NCBI GenBank assembly: GCA_965661055.1
Contig: CBFICS010000007.1
Location: 1-64,000, forward strand
Origin: CBFHSF01 sp965661055
GTDB lineage: Bacteria; Bacteroidota; Bacteroidia; Flavobacteriales; Schleiferiaceae
Direction of reading: 5' to 3'
Length of the DNA: 64,000 nucleotides
The notes beneath the pieces are model-generated. The model did no database searches and was not told the origin of the DNA. It saw nothing but the letters and a program-made list of their open reading frames with translations. The translations under genes and the position numbers were made by a program. Shown here in pieces: positions 25,655-34,287 of this stretch (positions within the stretch are counted from its first letter, which is position 1; each line of letters starts with the position of its first letter).

Positions 25655-26244
25655 TGTTTTGTTTCTTCGGGCTCATTAGGAACTCTAATGTGTGACCAAT
25701 TTTCACCTCTTTTTATTCGGTATAACTGCATCTCGCTAATATTGAATTGTTTAGCGATGATTTTTAGTCTTGTCTTCCTTTCCGGATCCCAAATTTTCTT
25801 TTTAATTCTCAAAACATCCGTAGAAGTAAGTTTATGACCTTCGGTGGGTGGGGTTTCTTTGGCTTTCTTTCTAGCAGCTATGACCATCGGGCTTTTCTGC
25901 TCGTGCTCCTTTTTTTCCTTTAACGTAACCCACCTTAAATTCTTAAAATAGTTATTCTTCTTTTGGAAATCAAGGTGAATAACAATGTTGTGGTCTTCGC
26001 TAGGTTTTGTTAAAAACAAATTTGCCACTAATCGGTGAATGTATTCGTAGGATTTTCCGTTTTTAAACTTGCAGTTTATTGTCGGATACCCACCAATATT
26101 TGACTCTTTCATAAATTCACCGTTCTCTATTTTGCCTTCATATCTTATTCCTCTTCCAAAATTAGAAATGGCTAACTTTTCATCGGGCTTTTTAGAAAAA
26201 ATAGGTACATCAATCCATTCTTCTTGTGGATAAAATCGAATCAT
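25639..26244 (-). CDS. NUMOD4/HNH-type protein with C-terminal helix-turn-helix
   Basis: 201 residues. An N-terminal NUMOD4-like segment (EEWIDVPIF...LAISNFGRGIRY) precedes a beta-beta-metal HNH region: HRLVANLFL, then VIHLDFQKKNNYFKNLRWVT. The usual VNHID is VIHLD here, so the central Asn is lost while the His and the NN..NL.W pattern stay. Residues 145-190 read as an HTH (LRIKKKIWDPERKTRLKIIAKQFNISEMQLYRIKRGENW). It is like stand-alone homing-nuclease derivatives, but no intron, intein or element surrounds it. It may be a domesticated DNA-binding protein; function unknown. Confidence 0.75.
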   Translation of the reverse strand: MIRFYPQEEWIDVPIFSKKPDEKLAISNFGRGIRYEGKIENGEFMKESNIGGYPTINCKFKNGKSYEYIHRLVANLFLTKPSEDHNIVIHLDFQKKNNYFKNLRWVTLKEKKEHEQKSPMVIAARKKAKETPPTEGHKLTSTDVLRIKKKIWDPERKTRLKIIAKQFNISEMQLYRIKRGENWSHIRVPNEPEETKHYSAS

Positions 26245-26280
26245 AATTTTATTACAATTTTAAAATTTTGAGCAAGAGTT

Positions 26281-27312
26281 TCAAAACCGTCTATTTATCA
26301 GAGGTATTGAATCCAATACCCGCTGATGCTGATCATCGGTATAATCTAAGTGGGTAACAAGTCTAATGGTTTTGGGTCCCATTTTTATTCCGAATATATC
26401 ATTCTTTTCAAAGATTGAAATTACTCTATTGGCTATGTTTTGGTTTTCGGTTGAAAAGATAATTATGTTGGTTTCTACGGGAGCAAAATGTTCGATGAAG
26501 GAACATTCTTTCAAGTACTTTGCAATTTCTTTTGCTTTTTTGTGATCGTCCTTTAACCTTTCTACATGGTGATCTAAGGCGTAAATTCCTGCTGCAGCTA
26601 GGTATCCTGCCTGTCTCATTCCTCCTCCAAATCTCTTTCTAATTCTTCTTGCTTTTACCATAAAGTCTTTTGTGCCCAACAAAACCGATCCAACCGGAGC
26701 TCCTAAGCCCTTAGAAAGACAAACCGAAATTGAGTCAAATTGTTCTCCCATTTCTAGTGATGAAGTGCCAGTGGCTACCAATGCATTAAAGATTCTAGCA
26801 CCATCTAAATGCAACGGCAGTGAATGAGAATTAGCCACTGCTTTGATTTTTTTAATCTCATTGAAATCAAGACAAGTGCCTCCGCCCTTATTGGCGGTGT
26901 TTTCTAAAGAAATGATTCCTGTGGGTGCAGCGTGAATATCATCTGGATTGTTGATTAAATCAACAACTTCATTTGCAGAAAGATGTCCAGAATTGTCTCC
27001 TCCAGCCCTAACCTGTAACCCAGAATTAAAAGCCAGTCCGCCGCCTTCATAATTGTATATGTGGGCATACTTATGACAAATAACCTCTTGGCCTGGTACC
27101 GTGTGTACATTCAGTGCAATTTGATTGGTCATGGTCCCACTGGGGCAGAAAAGCCCCGCTTCTTTACCAAAGAGTTGTGCTGTTTTTTCTTCTAATCTTT
27201 TTACCGTCGGATCTTCTTGAAAAACATCATCTCCTACTTCCGCCGTAAACATATAGTCTACCATGGCCTTGGTAGGCTTGGTAAATGTGTCGCTGCGTAA
27301 ATCTATCTTCAT
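26281..27312 (-). CDS. ltaE: Low-specificity threonine aldolase
   Basis: 343 residues from the ATG at 27312; an upstream frame extension is not supported. MKIDLRSDTFTKPTKAMVDYM is the family start. The PLP lysine is in SVCLSKGLGAPVGS, and LHLDGARIFNALVA supplies the PLP-contacting Asp and Arg. It cleaves L-threonine/allo-threonine to glycine and acetaldehyde. It is a fold-type I PLP enzyme of the expected length. It is transcribed divergently from prfB. Confidence 0.93.
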   Translation of the reverse strand: MKIDLRSDTFTKPTKAMVDYMFTAEVGDDVFQEDPTVKRLEEKTAQLFGKEAGLFCPSGTMTNQIALNVHTVPGQEVICHKYAHIYNYEGGGLAFNSGLQVRAGGDNSGHLSANEVVDLINNPDDIHAAPTGIISLENTANKGGGTCLDFNEIKKIKAVANSHSLPLHLDGARIFNALVATGTSSLEMGEQFDSISVCLSKGLGAPVGSVLLGTKDFMVKARRIRKRFGGGMRQAGYLAAAGIYALDHHVERLKDDHKKAKEIAKYLKECSFIEHFAPVETNIIIFSTENQNIANRVISIFEKNDIFGIKMGPKTIRLVTHLDYTDDQHQRVLDSIPLINRRF

Positions 27313-27333
27313 GATTAGGATGGTGTTAGACCA

Positions 27334-27341
27334 CAAATTTA
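27334..27341 (-). promoter_or_regulatory. -7 box for threonine aldolase
   Basis: On the minus strand the bases read TAAATTTG, 21 bases before the ATG at 27312. Confidence 0.55.
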
Positions 27342-27391
27342 CTTTTTTTTAGTGATAGAAATTTTGTTTTTTACGTACCAATTCTAGGTTG

Positions 27392-27399
27392 TACCTTTG
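27392..27399 (+). promoter_or_regulatory. -7 box for prfB, close to the start codon
   Basis: TACCTTTG is followed by six bases and the ATG at 27406, leaving at most a two- or three-base leader. Confidence 0.6.
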
Positions 27400-27405
27400 T
27401 TTTCT

Positions 27406-28515
27406 ATGATTACATCGGACCAAATAAATGCTCTAGGTAAAAGAGTGGAGGCTCTATCTTCTTATTTAAAATTAGAAGAGAAGCGAATTACAATTTCTAA
27501 TCTTGAAGAGAAGACGGCAGACCCTTCTTTTTGGGAAGATCCCAAGGAGGCAGAGGCTACTATGAAACAGATTCGTCAGCTAAAGTTTTGGGTGCAGGGC
27601 TTTGAGCAGGTAGAAACCTTCTATGAAGAGTTATTGGTTGGCGCTGAGTTTTTTAAAGAGGAGGCTATCTCTGAGGTTGAACTCAAAGAATTGTATCAAA
27701 AAGCCTTTGATACCATTGATGAAATGGAGTTTAAAAATATGCTGTCTGGTGAGGAGGATAAACTTTCTGCCGTCTTGCAAATTACTGCAGGTGCTGGTGG
27801 TACAGAAAGCTGTGATTGGGCTTCCATGCTCATGAGAATGTATATCATGTGGGCTGAAAAATCTGGATTTAAAGTCAGAGAATTAAACTACCAAGCGGGA
27901 GATGTGGCTGGTGTGAAAACCGTGACCCTAGAGATAGAAGGCGACTTTGTCTTTGGATATTTAAAGGGAGAAAATGGGGTCCATCGTTTGGTCAGAATCT
28001 CACCCTTTGATTCTAATGCCAAAAGACATACCTCTTTTGCCTCGGTGTACGTATACCCTTTAGTAGATGACACTATTGAGATTGATGTTAATCTCAGCGA
28101 TATTGAATGGGATACTTTTAGGTCTTCGGGTGCGGGAGGTCAAAACGTTAACAAGGTAGAAACTGGAGTGAGGTTGCACCACAAACCCACCGGTATTGTC
28201 ATTGAAAATACAGAAACTAGATCGCAATTACAAAATAAAGAAAAGGCCATTCAATTGCTGAAATCTAGAATGTATGAAGCAGAGGTAGAGGCAAGAAATG
28301 CTAAGCGCTCTGAAATTGAAGCGGGCAAGAAAAAAATTGAGTGGGGGTCGCAGATAAGAAACTACGTGATGCATCCTTATAAATTGGTAAAAGACGTCAG
28401 AACCGCTACAGAAAGTACAAACGTTGATGCGGTGATGAATGGAGAAATTGATGATTTCTTAAAGTCTTTCCTCATGAATGCAGGACAAAGCGAACTGGAA
28501 ATGGACCAAGGCTAA
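27406..28515 (+). CDS. prfB: Peptide chain release factor 2
   Basis: 369 residues from the ATG at 27406. The stop-recognition motif region reads VRISPFDSNAKRHTSFASV (SPF type, so RF2), and RSSGAGGQNVNKVETGVRLHH carries the GGQ that triggers peptide release. It ends translation at UGA and UAA. Many bacterial prfB genes need a +1 frameshift at an in-frame UGA about 25 codons in. Here the frame is continuous (SSYLKLEEKRITISNLEEK) with no CTTTGA site, so autoregulation by frameshifting is absent. Confidence 0.95.
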   Translation: MITSDQINALGKRVEALSSYLKLEEKRITISNLEEKTADPSFWEDPKEAEATMKQIRQLKFWVQGFEQVETFYEELLVGAEFFKEEAISEVELKELYQKAFDTIDEMEFKNMLSGEEDKLSAVLQITAGAGGTESCDWASMLMRMYIMWAEKSGFKVRELNYQAGDVAGVKTVTLEIEGDFVFGYLKGENGVHRLVRISPFDSNAKRHTSFASVYVYPLVDDTIEIDVNLSDIEWDTFRSSGAGGQNVNKVETGVRLHHKPTGIVIENTETRSQLQNKEKAIQLLKSRMYEAEVEARNAKRSEIEAGKKKIEWGSQIRNYVMHPYKLVKDVRTATESTNVDAVMNGEIDDFLKSFLMNAGQSELEMDQG

Positions 28516-28545
28516 TTGAAGTCACCACGGTAGCATTTCATTTCT

Positions 28546-28553
28546 TATCTTTC
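28546..28553 (+). promoter_or_regulatory. Weak -7 box for the large T9SS cargo
   Basis: TATCTTTC (one mismatch at the last base of TAnnTTTG) lies five bases before the ATG at 28559. It could give a leaderless transcript, or the gene could be read through from prfB. Confidence 0.35.
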
Positions 28554-28558
28554 CGTTA

Positions 28559-31500
28559 ATGATTCGATTAATTCTATTGGCTTTTTTGACAGTTCTAATT
28601 CCCCTTTCAGGGGAAGGTCAGGGCTATTTTGTCGAAAACAAAGGTCAATGGCCCGAACGAGTGATTGCAAAAACTCAAACAGAAAATGGTTCTGTTTTTA
28701 TTACTCGATCAGGAGCAAGAATTACTTGGTTGAATCCTGAAGATCATGAAAAACTTCACGATTGGCTACACGGTGAAAGTGATGGAAGTGATTTTCTGAC
28801 CCGAACCACCTTTGATATTTTGTACCCCAATGCTTCTCCAAACTTTGAAATACTACCTTCCCAAGAAATTGGCTATACAGAGAATTACTTTTTAGGTAAA
28901 AAGAAAAATTGGGCTTCTGGTGCAAAAGCCTATAAAGAGCTACTGATAAAGAATTTTATTCAAAATATTGATTGGCGCTTATACTTTGTAGATGGCGCCC
29001 TGAAATATGATTTTATTGTACATCCGGGGGGTGATCCCAACCAAATTGTTTGGAAGTTTTCTGATTTTGTTACGGTAGATACCGATGATAAAAAACTAGA
29101 AATCAACGCCAACGATTTTATTTTTACCGAAGACAAGCCTTATGTTTACCAGGTTTCTAACCAACGCAGAACGGAAGTTGAAAGCAAATACAAAGTACGA
29201 GGAGATTCTGTTATTTTCGTTTTAGGTGATTTTGATACATCACAAGATCTTATCATTGACCCCAATTATATTTTTAGTTCGTTTACGGGTTCTACCGCAG
29301 ATAATTTTGGATATACAGCCACTTATGGCCCCAACGGTGAATTATATGCAGGCGGAATTGTTCAAGGTGTGGGATATCCCCTAACTACGGGTGTTGTAAA
29401 TGATACATTTAATGGAGGGTTTATGGATGTTGGAATTACTGCATTTGCTCCCGATGGTAAAACCCTTGTTTACTCTACTTATTTAGGCGGAATACAATCT
29501 GAACAACCGCATAGTATGATGGCAGATAACCAAGGTAATTTGTTCATTTTTGGAATTACTAGCTCTGTTGATTTTCCAGTTACCAGTAATGCCTATGACA
29601 CAACTTTTAATGGTGGGGTTCCGGTATCTATAGAAAACCTTCCTTTTGCATCGGGGACGGATATTTTTGTTTCTAAACTGTCTCCAGATGGCACCAACCT
29701 AGAGGCCAGTACCTATTTCGGGGGCAGTGATAATGATGGGGTCAATTCAAATCTAAAAATCCAATATGGAGATCACAGTAAAGGAGAAATCTATCTGGGA
29801 GGTGATAAAGTGTACTTGTCAACTTCAACAAAATCTGTGAATATTCCATTGGTAAATGAGTATCAAAGTACAGCCGGCCCAGCACAAAACGCTTTGTTTA
29901 TTCGGTTTACGCCTGATTTATCAACCCTCGAATGGTCAACTTATTTCGGAGGTGCAGGAAATCAAGGGGGAATGGGTTGTAAGCTGAATCCGGTAACCGG
30001 AGATATGTATTTTGTGGGCACCACAACCACAGGAGCTTTTGTGTGGCCCAATACCAACTCATATGGTTTTACCTATTTTGGAGGCGGCAAGGATGGTTTT
30101 ATTGCTGCTTTTGATACGGCAACCTTCTCTCTTAAGTATGGTACCTATAACGGGACAGCTGATGAAGATCAAAATTACGCACTTGATATTGACTATGAAG
30201 GAGGAATTTATATTACAGGTCTAACCAACGGACCATACCCAAGAACGCCAGGGTTGTTCGGAAATCCGGGGTCGCAGTTTTTTCATCACTTTTCACATGA
30301 TTTAAACACGTCTGTAAAGTCAATGACCTTTGGTACGGGGGCAGTGGGGAAATACGATATGGCGCCAACCGCATTTTTAATTGATGATTGTAAGAATTTA
30401 TTTTACTCAGGTTGGTTTGGTGCCTTAAATTCTTCGGGTGCCTTAAACGGAACATTACCCCTTTCGGCAGATGCTGTTTTTCCGACAACTGACGGTGAGG
30501 ACTTTTACTTTTTTGCCATTGGTGCCAGCTGGCAACAGCTTGATTATGCTACTTACTTTGGTGGAAATGGGGTAAAAGACCACGTAGACGGTGGGACCTC
30601 TAGGTTTAGTAAAGACGGAGTTATTTACCAGTCTGTTTGTGCAGGGTGTGGAGGTACTTCAAACTTTCCGGTTTTCCCCGCTGACGTATGGAGTACAACC
30701 AACCAAAGTACAAACTGTAACTTGGCTGGAGTTAAAATTGATTTTGAGCCTCAAAATATTAACCTAGATATTTACCTAGATCCTGACTCTACTTGTGTGC
30801 CATACATGCTAAGTGTTAAAGGGGCTAGCACGAATAGTGATTTATTGATTTGGGATTATAACGATGGTACCCCTAGAGATACCACCAACAGTCCGGTAAA
30901 GCTATATTCAACTCCCGGTAAATATTACATCAAGGTAATAGGTATGGATACGGTTTGTAATGGAATTGACTCTACCGTCTTAGAACTGACTTTGTACGGA
31001 GTTGATTTAAGCCATTCTCCAACATTGAGTTATAAGAAATGCGATCCAGATTTTTTTGTTGAGGTATTGGACACTGTTTTTTCCAAAAATCAAATTTATA
31101 TTGATTGGGGTGATGGTAGCCAAAACTTTGAGACCCTTTATCATAATTACAATGCTACGGGAGCTTATATTATCACCTATGTGGTGGGTGATACCCTTTG
31201 TGGTGTCTATGATACCACGTATTTAAATGTTGAATTCTTTGATCCGCCAAGAGGGTTAGAGGTAAATATTGATTTTCCAGATTGTTCAAATCCTGACCTA
31301 TTGGTTGGCCAAGCAAGTGGGCAGGGCTATTCATATTACGTTTGGAATGTAGAAGGAATATTAGATACAGGAACGGTATTTCAAAAGGTTGTGAACCGCA
31401 ATAAAGATCTTGTGGTAGAGATTTATGGGGTTGATTCTTTTTGTAGTGTTATTGACACCATTCATTACAATTTAATAACCGCAGAGGCATTAGATAAAAA

Positions 31501-31783
31501 AGATATAATGCCCAATGTTTTCACCCCGAATAATGATGGGGCGAATGATTATTTAAAGTTTATTAATAAAGAGAATTTACTTTCCTTTGACCAAATAGAA
31601 CTTCAGATTTTCACCCGTTGGGGGAATAAGGTATTTGAAACAGGAGATGTAAACTTTTTATGGGACGGTACTTTTAAAGGTGGTCCCCTAGATGATGGTG
31701 TTTATATGTGGGTCCTTACGGTTTCAGACAACTGTGGTAGGGGACATAAATGGAGTAGTACAATACATATTTTTAGAAAATGA
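28559..31783 (+). CDS. T9SS cargo: DUF7948-like, SBBP beta-propeller, PKD, type B C-terminal domain
   Basis: 1074 residues with a signal peptide (about 1-20). The N-terminal part (GYFVENKGQWPERVIAKTQT) resembles the DUF7948 domain often seen in such proteins. Residues 240-730 hold SBBP-type propeller repeats around YSTYLGG, STYFGG, YGTYNG and YATYFGG, each followed by a 'Y/F-G-T/S' blade. PKD-like segments follow (DYNDGTP...STPGKYYIKV). The end has MPNVFTPNNDGANDYLKF and RWGNKVFETG...GVYMW, the gliding-motility-associated type B sorting domain, so it should be exported by T9SS to the surface. The function of the propeller is unknown; adhesion is a guess. Confidence 0.88.
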   Translation: MIRLILLAFLTVLIPLSGEGQGYFVENKGQWPERVIAKTQTENGSVFITRSGARITWLNPEDHEKLHDWLHGESDGSDFLTRTTFDILYPNASPNFEILPSQEIGYTENYFLGKKKNWASGAKAYKELLIKNFIQNIDWRLYFVDGALKYDFIVHPGGDPNQIVWKFSDFVTVDTDDKKLEINANDFIFTEDKPYVYQVSNQRRTEVESKYKVRGDSVIFVLGDFDTSQDLIIDPNYIFSSFTGSTADNFGYTATYGPNGELYAGGIVQGVGYPLTTGVVNDTFNGGFMDVGITAFAPDGKTLVYSTYLGGIQSEQPHSMMADNQGNLFIFGITSSVDFPVTSNAYDTTFNGGVPVSIENLPFASGTDIFVSKLSPDGTNLEASTYFGGSDNDGVNSNLKIQYGDHSKGEIYLGGDKVYLSTSTKSVNIPLVNEYQSTAGPAQNALFIRFTPDLSTLEWSTYFGGAGNQGGMGCKLNPVTGDMYFVGTTTTGAFVWPNTNSYGFTYFGGGKDGFIAAFDTATFSLKYGTYNGTADEDQNYALDIDYEGGIYITGLTNGPYPRTPGLFGNPGSQFFHHFSHDLNTSVKSMTFGTGAVGKYDMAPTAFLIDDCKNLFYSGWFGALNSSGALNGTLPLSADAVFPTTDGEDFYFFAIGASWQQLDYATYFGGNGVKDHVDGGTSRFSKDGVIYQSVCAGCGGTSNFPVFPADVWSTTNQSTNCNLAGVKIDFEPQNINLDIYLDPDSTCVPYMLSVKGASTNSDLLIWDYNDGTPRDTTNSPVKLYSTPGKYYIKVIGMDTVCNGIDSTVLELTLYGVDLSHSPTLSYKKCDPDFFVEVLDTVFSKNQIYIDWGDGSQNFETLYHNYNATGAYIITYVVGDTLCGVYDTTYLNVEFFDPPRGLEVNIDFPDCSNPDLLVGQASGQGYSYYVWNVEGILDTGTVFQKVVNRNKDLVVEIYGVDSFCSVIDTIHYNLITAEALDKKDIMPNVFTPNNDGANDYLKFINKENLLSFDQIELQIFTRWGNKVFETGDVNFLWDGTFKGGPLDDGVYMWVLTVSDNCGRGHKWSSTIHIFRK

Positions 31784-32121
31784 TAAAGGTATATCACAAT
31801 CCACGATGTGGAAAAAGTAGAGAAGCACTTGCTTACCTAGACGAAACGGGTCAAGCGTATGAGGTAGTTGAATACATGAAAACACCCATTACGCCAGATG
31901 AATTAACAGAAGTAATTGACGCATTAGATATTGATGCAGAAGACTTGATCAGAAAGAATGAAGCTGAGTGGAAAGATAATTTCCAAGATTTAGAGCTTAC
32001 AGAAGAAGAATATATTCTGGCTATGATTGAGTATCCTAAGTTGATGCAAAGGCCCATTGTTCTCAAAGGCGAAAAAGCGGTAATCGGAAGACCTAAAGAA
32101 GAAATTGATAAGTTGTTATAA
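31780..32121 (+). CDS. ArsC/Spx-family arsenate reductase-like protein
   Basis: 113 residues, thioredoxin-like fold. YHNPRCGKSREALAYL holds the redox Cys10, and the C-terminal PKLMQRPIVLKGEKAVIGRP matches the RPIV and G-P motifs of ArsC. It would reduce arsenate with glutathione/glutaredoxin-type donors, or act as an Spx/YffB-like protein. No arsB, arsR or acr gene is near, so a dedicated arsenic operon is not supported. Its ATG overlaps the T9SS gene stop (ATGA), so it is translationally coupled to an unrelated surface protein. Confidence 0.88.
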   Translation: MIKVYHNPRCGKSREALAYLDETGQAYEVVEYMKTPITPDELTEVIDALDIDAEDLIRKNEAEWKDNFQDLELTEEEYILAMIEYPKLMQRPIVLKGEKAVIGRPKEEIDKLL

Positions 32122-32123
32122 AT

Positions 32124-32157
32124 AAAAAAGCCCTAGTTTTTAACTAGGGCTTTTTTT
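32124..32157. terminator. Bidirectional terminator after the ArsC-like gene
   Basis: The stem AAAAAAGCCCTAGTT with a TTT loop and its complement has A and T runs at both ends. It can also serve the small minus-strand gene ending at 32172. Confidence 0.92.
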
Positions 32158-32171
32158 ATAGCTAATTCTTT

Positions 32172-32339
32172 TTACTCGTTTTCAGGGGTATGTCCAATCA
32201 GTTTGTAAGCCAATTTAGGCGCAATTTTTTCTAATTGAACTAAAGTAATCCAATATCCAACAAATAAGGCAAGGAAAATCAACATTGAAAATCCCATCCC
32301 AAAAATTAAAAGAAATATTACGAATCCAATAAACTTCAT
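32172..32339 (-). CDS. Small hydrophobic membrane protein (55 residues)
   Basis: An ATG-to-TAA ORF of 55 residues: MKFIGFVIFLLIFGMGFSML begins a long hydrophobic helix (residues 3-34), followed by a polar tail (QLEKIAPKLAYKLIGHTPENE). It is convergent with the ArsC-like gene and ends beside the shared terminator, which supports a real transcript. No family is recognised. It could be a chance ORF, but the single helix plus charged tail and clean boundaries favour a real small protein. Confidence 0.55.
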   Translation of the reverse strand: MKFIGFVIFLLIFGMGFSMLIFLALFVGYWITLVQLEKIAPKLAYKLIGHTPENE

Positions 32340-32459
32340 GGCTCTCTGATTTTTATGGCTGCTAAATTACAAACAATTTCTACATCCCAACAAGTAAAAA
32401 AGAAAAATATATAAGAATTCTTGTTCTTTTATTCGCTTTTACATTGGCTAGAATTAAAG

Positions 32460-32467
32460 TACTTTTG
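32460..32467 (+). promoter_or_regulatory. -7 box for the SdpI-like gene
   Basis: TACTTTTG matches TAnnTTTG and lies ten bases before the first of two adjacent ATG codons at 32478 and 32481. Confidence 0.5.
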
Positions 32468-32477
32468 TCAAAAGTAT

Positions 32478-32831
32478 ATGATGAACCAAGCGGTGCATAT
32501 TAACAGAATTGTCATCTTGACCACCCTTACGGTAGGTTTGGGGTTCGTATTCATGTCGTTACCCCTTATAAAAGAGGCTATTCCGCCCAATGATTTTTAC
32601 GGGGTAAGTATAGAAGAAACTAGAGAGTCTAGAGAAGTTTGGTATGCCGTCAATAAGGTTGCTGGCTATGGTCTAGCACTGGCAGGATTTTGCACCTTTT
32701 TTCTGGGAATGTTTTCTTGGAAAAAAGCCAAAGTATGGTCCACGAAAAAATTGGCTCTTGTCCTTTTTTCTTCCATGTTGGTTTTCTTAGTTCTCACGAT
32801 ATCAATTAGTATTCAATTAGCATTAAAATAA
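32478..32831 (+). CDS. SdpI-like membrane protein
   Basis: 117 residues from the ATG at 32478, chosen because the promoter box lies just upstream. Three hydrophobic helices (about residues 9-28, 58-78 and 93-113) flank IPPNDFYGVSIEETRESREVWYAVNKVAGY, which is the SdpI family signature (PPN-x-x-GxR/xxxT...VWyaxNxxaG). SdpI of Bacillus subtilis gives immunity to the SdpC toxin and signals, but many SdpI-family proteins are not linked to toxins. No SdpC-like gene is visible nearby. fumC follows five bases later, so they may be cotranscribed. Confidence 0.75.
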   Translation: MMNQAVHINRIVILTTLTVGLGFVFMSLPLIKEAIPPNDFYGVSIEETRESREVWYAVNKVAGYGLALAGFCTFFLGMFSWKKAKVWSTKKLALVLFSSMLVFLVLTISISIQLALK

Positions 32832-32836
32832 GTCTT

Positions 32837-34234
32837 ATGAGTTTTCGTATAGAAAAAGACACAATGGGCGATGTTCAAGTTCCAGCAGATAAATACTGGG
32901 GAGCCCAAACGGAAAGAAGTAGAAACAACTTCAAAATTGGACCTGAGGCAAGTATGCCAAAAGAAATTGTTCACTCTTTTGGTTACCTCAAGAAAGCCGC
33001 TGCCATGACCAACAATCAGTTGGGAGTTCTTAGCGACGAGAAATGTGATTTGATTAGTCGTGCTTGTGAAGAGATTATTGCAGGTAAACTAGATGACCAG
33101 TTTCCATTGGTAATTTGGCAAACTGGTTCTGGAACCCAATCTAATATGAACGTGAATGAGGTGATTTCTAACCGCGCACACGTATTACAAGGAAATGCTT
33201 TAGGCGAAGGGGATAAGTTAATTCACCCAAATGATGATGTGAACAAGTCTCAGTCATCTAATGATACCTATCCAACGGCTATGCACATAGCTTCTTATAA
33301 AATGGTAGTGGAAACAACCATTCCTGGTATTGAAAAGTTAAGAGATACACTAGAGGCAAAATCAAAAGCTTTTTTTAATGTAGTAAAGATCGGTAGAACC
33401 CACCTTATGGATGCTACTCCTTTGACGTTAGGACAAGAATTTTCTGGTTATGTGGCTCAGTTAAACTTCGGAATTAAAGCCTTGAAAAACACGCTGGCTC
33501 ACCTTTCTGAGTTGGCTTTAGGAGGAACGGCTGTAGGAACTGGAATCAATACTCCAGAAGGATATTCAGAATTAGTAGCTAAAAACATTGCTGACCTAAC
33601 AGGTCTTCCTTTTGTAACGGCTCAAAATAAGTTTGAAGCTTTGGCAGCCCATGATGCTATGGTAGAAACCCATGGAGCTTTAAAACAAGTAGCGGTTTCT
33701 TTGATGAAAATCGCTAATGATATTAGGCTTTTAGCTTCTGGACCTCGCTCAGGAATTGGCGAGATTATTATTCCGGCCAATGAGCCAGGATCTTCCATTA
33801 TGCCCGGTAAGGTAAATCCAACGCAAAGTGAAGCCTTGACCATGGTATGTGCGCAGGTAATGGGTAATGATGTTGCCATTACTATGGGAGGAGCAACTGG
33901 TCATTATGAATTAAATGTATTTAAACCCGTAATTGCTGCAAACCTTCTTCAATCTGCAAGATTGATTGGTGATGCTTGTGTTTCATTTAACGATCATTGT
34001 GCAATTGGTATTGAGCCTAACCACAAAGAAATCGAAAAGCACGTGAACAATTCCCTAATGTTGGTTACGGCCTTGAATACCAAAATCGGATATGAGAAAG
34101 CGGCAAAAATTGCCAAAACAGCTCATGAAAATGGTACTACACTAAAAGAAGAAGCAGTAAACCTTGGATATTTATCTGCTGATGAATTTGATCAGTGGGT
34201 AGTTCCAGCGGATATGGTAGGTAGCCTGAAATAA
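32837..34234 (+). CDS. fumC: Class II fumarate hydratase
   Basis: 465 residues. MSFRIEKDTMGDVQVPADKYWGAQTERS is the family start, and GSSIMPGKVNPTQSE is the fumarase/aspartase signature with the catalytic Ser loop. THLMDATPLTLGQEF and GTGINTP mark further substrate-site residues. It interconverts fumarate and malate in the TCA cycle and works as a homotetramer. Aspartase is excluded by length and by the fumarase-type motifs. It ends at the terminator shared with the DUF389 gene. Confidence 0.95.
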   Translation: MSFRIEKDTMGDVQVPADKYWGAQTERSRNNFKIGPEASMPKEIVHSFGYLKKAAAMTNNQLGVLSDEKCDLISRACEEIIAGKLDDQFPLVIWQTGSGTQSNMNVNEVISNRAHVLQGNALGEGDKLIHPNDDVNKSQSSNDTYPTAMHIASYKMVVETTIPGIEKLRDTLEAKSKAFFNVVKIGRTHLMDATPLTLGQEFSGYVAQLNFGIKALKNTLAHLSELALGGTAVGTGINTPEGYSELVAKNIADLTGLPFVTAQNKFEALAAHDAMVETHGALKQVAVSLMKIANDIRLLASGPRSGIGEIIIPANEPGSSIMPGKVNPTQSEALTMVCAQVMGNDVAITMGGATGHYELNVFKPVIAANLLQSARLIGDACVSFNDHCAIGIEPNHKEIEKHVNNSLMLVTALNTKIGYEKAAKIAKTAHENGTTLKEEAVNLGYLSADEFDQWVVPADMVGSLK

Positions 34235-34252
34235 TTGGCACCCCAAATATTT

Positions 34253-34287
34253 AAAAAGCCCCGGTAGATTCTACCAGGGCTTTTTTT
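34253..34287. terminator. Bidirectional terminator between fumC and the DUF389 gene
   Basis: The stem AAAAAGCCCCGGTAGA pairs with TCTACCAGGGCTTTTT (one mismatch), with an AT-rich tail on each side. Confidence 0.88.

Noticed and set aside
25639..26244. Homing endonuclease inside a mobile intron
   Set aside because: No interrupted gene, intron structure or repeats are seen around it.
31780..32121. Arsenic resistance operon
   Set aside because: Only the ArsC/Spx-like gene is present, with no arsR, arsB or acr3 partner.
32478..32831. Sdp toxin-immunity system
   Set aside because: Only an SdpI-like gene is visible; no toxin, processing or regulator gene is near it.
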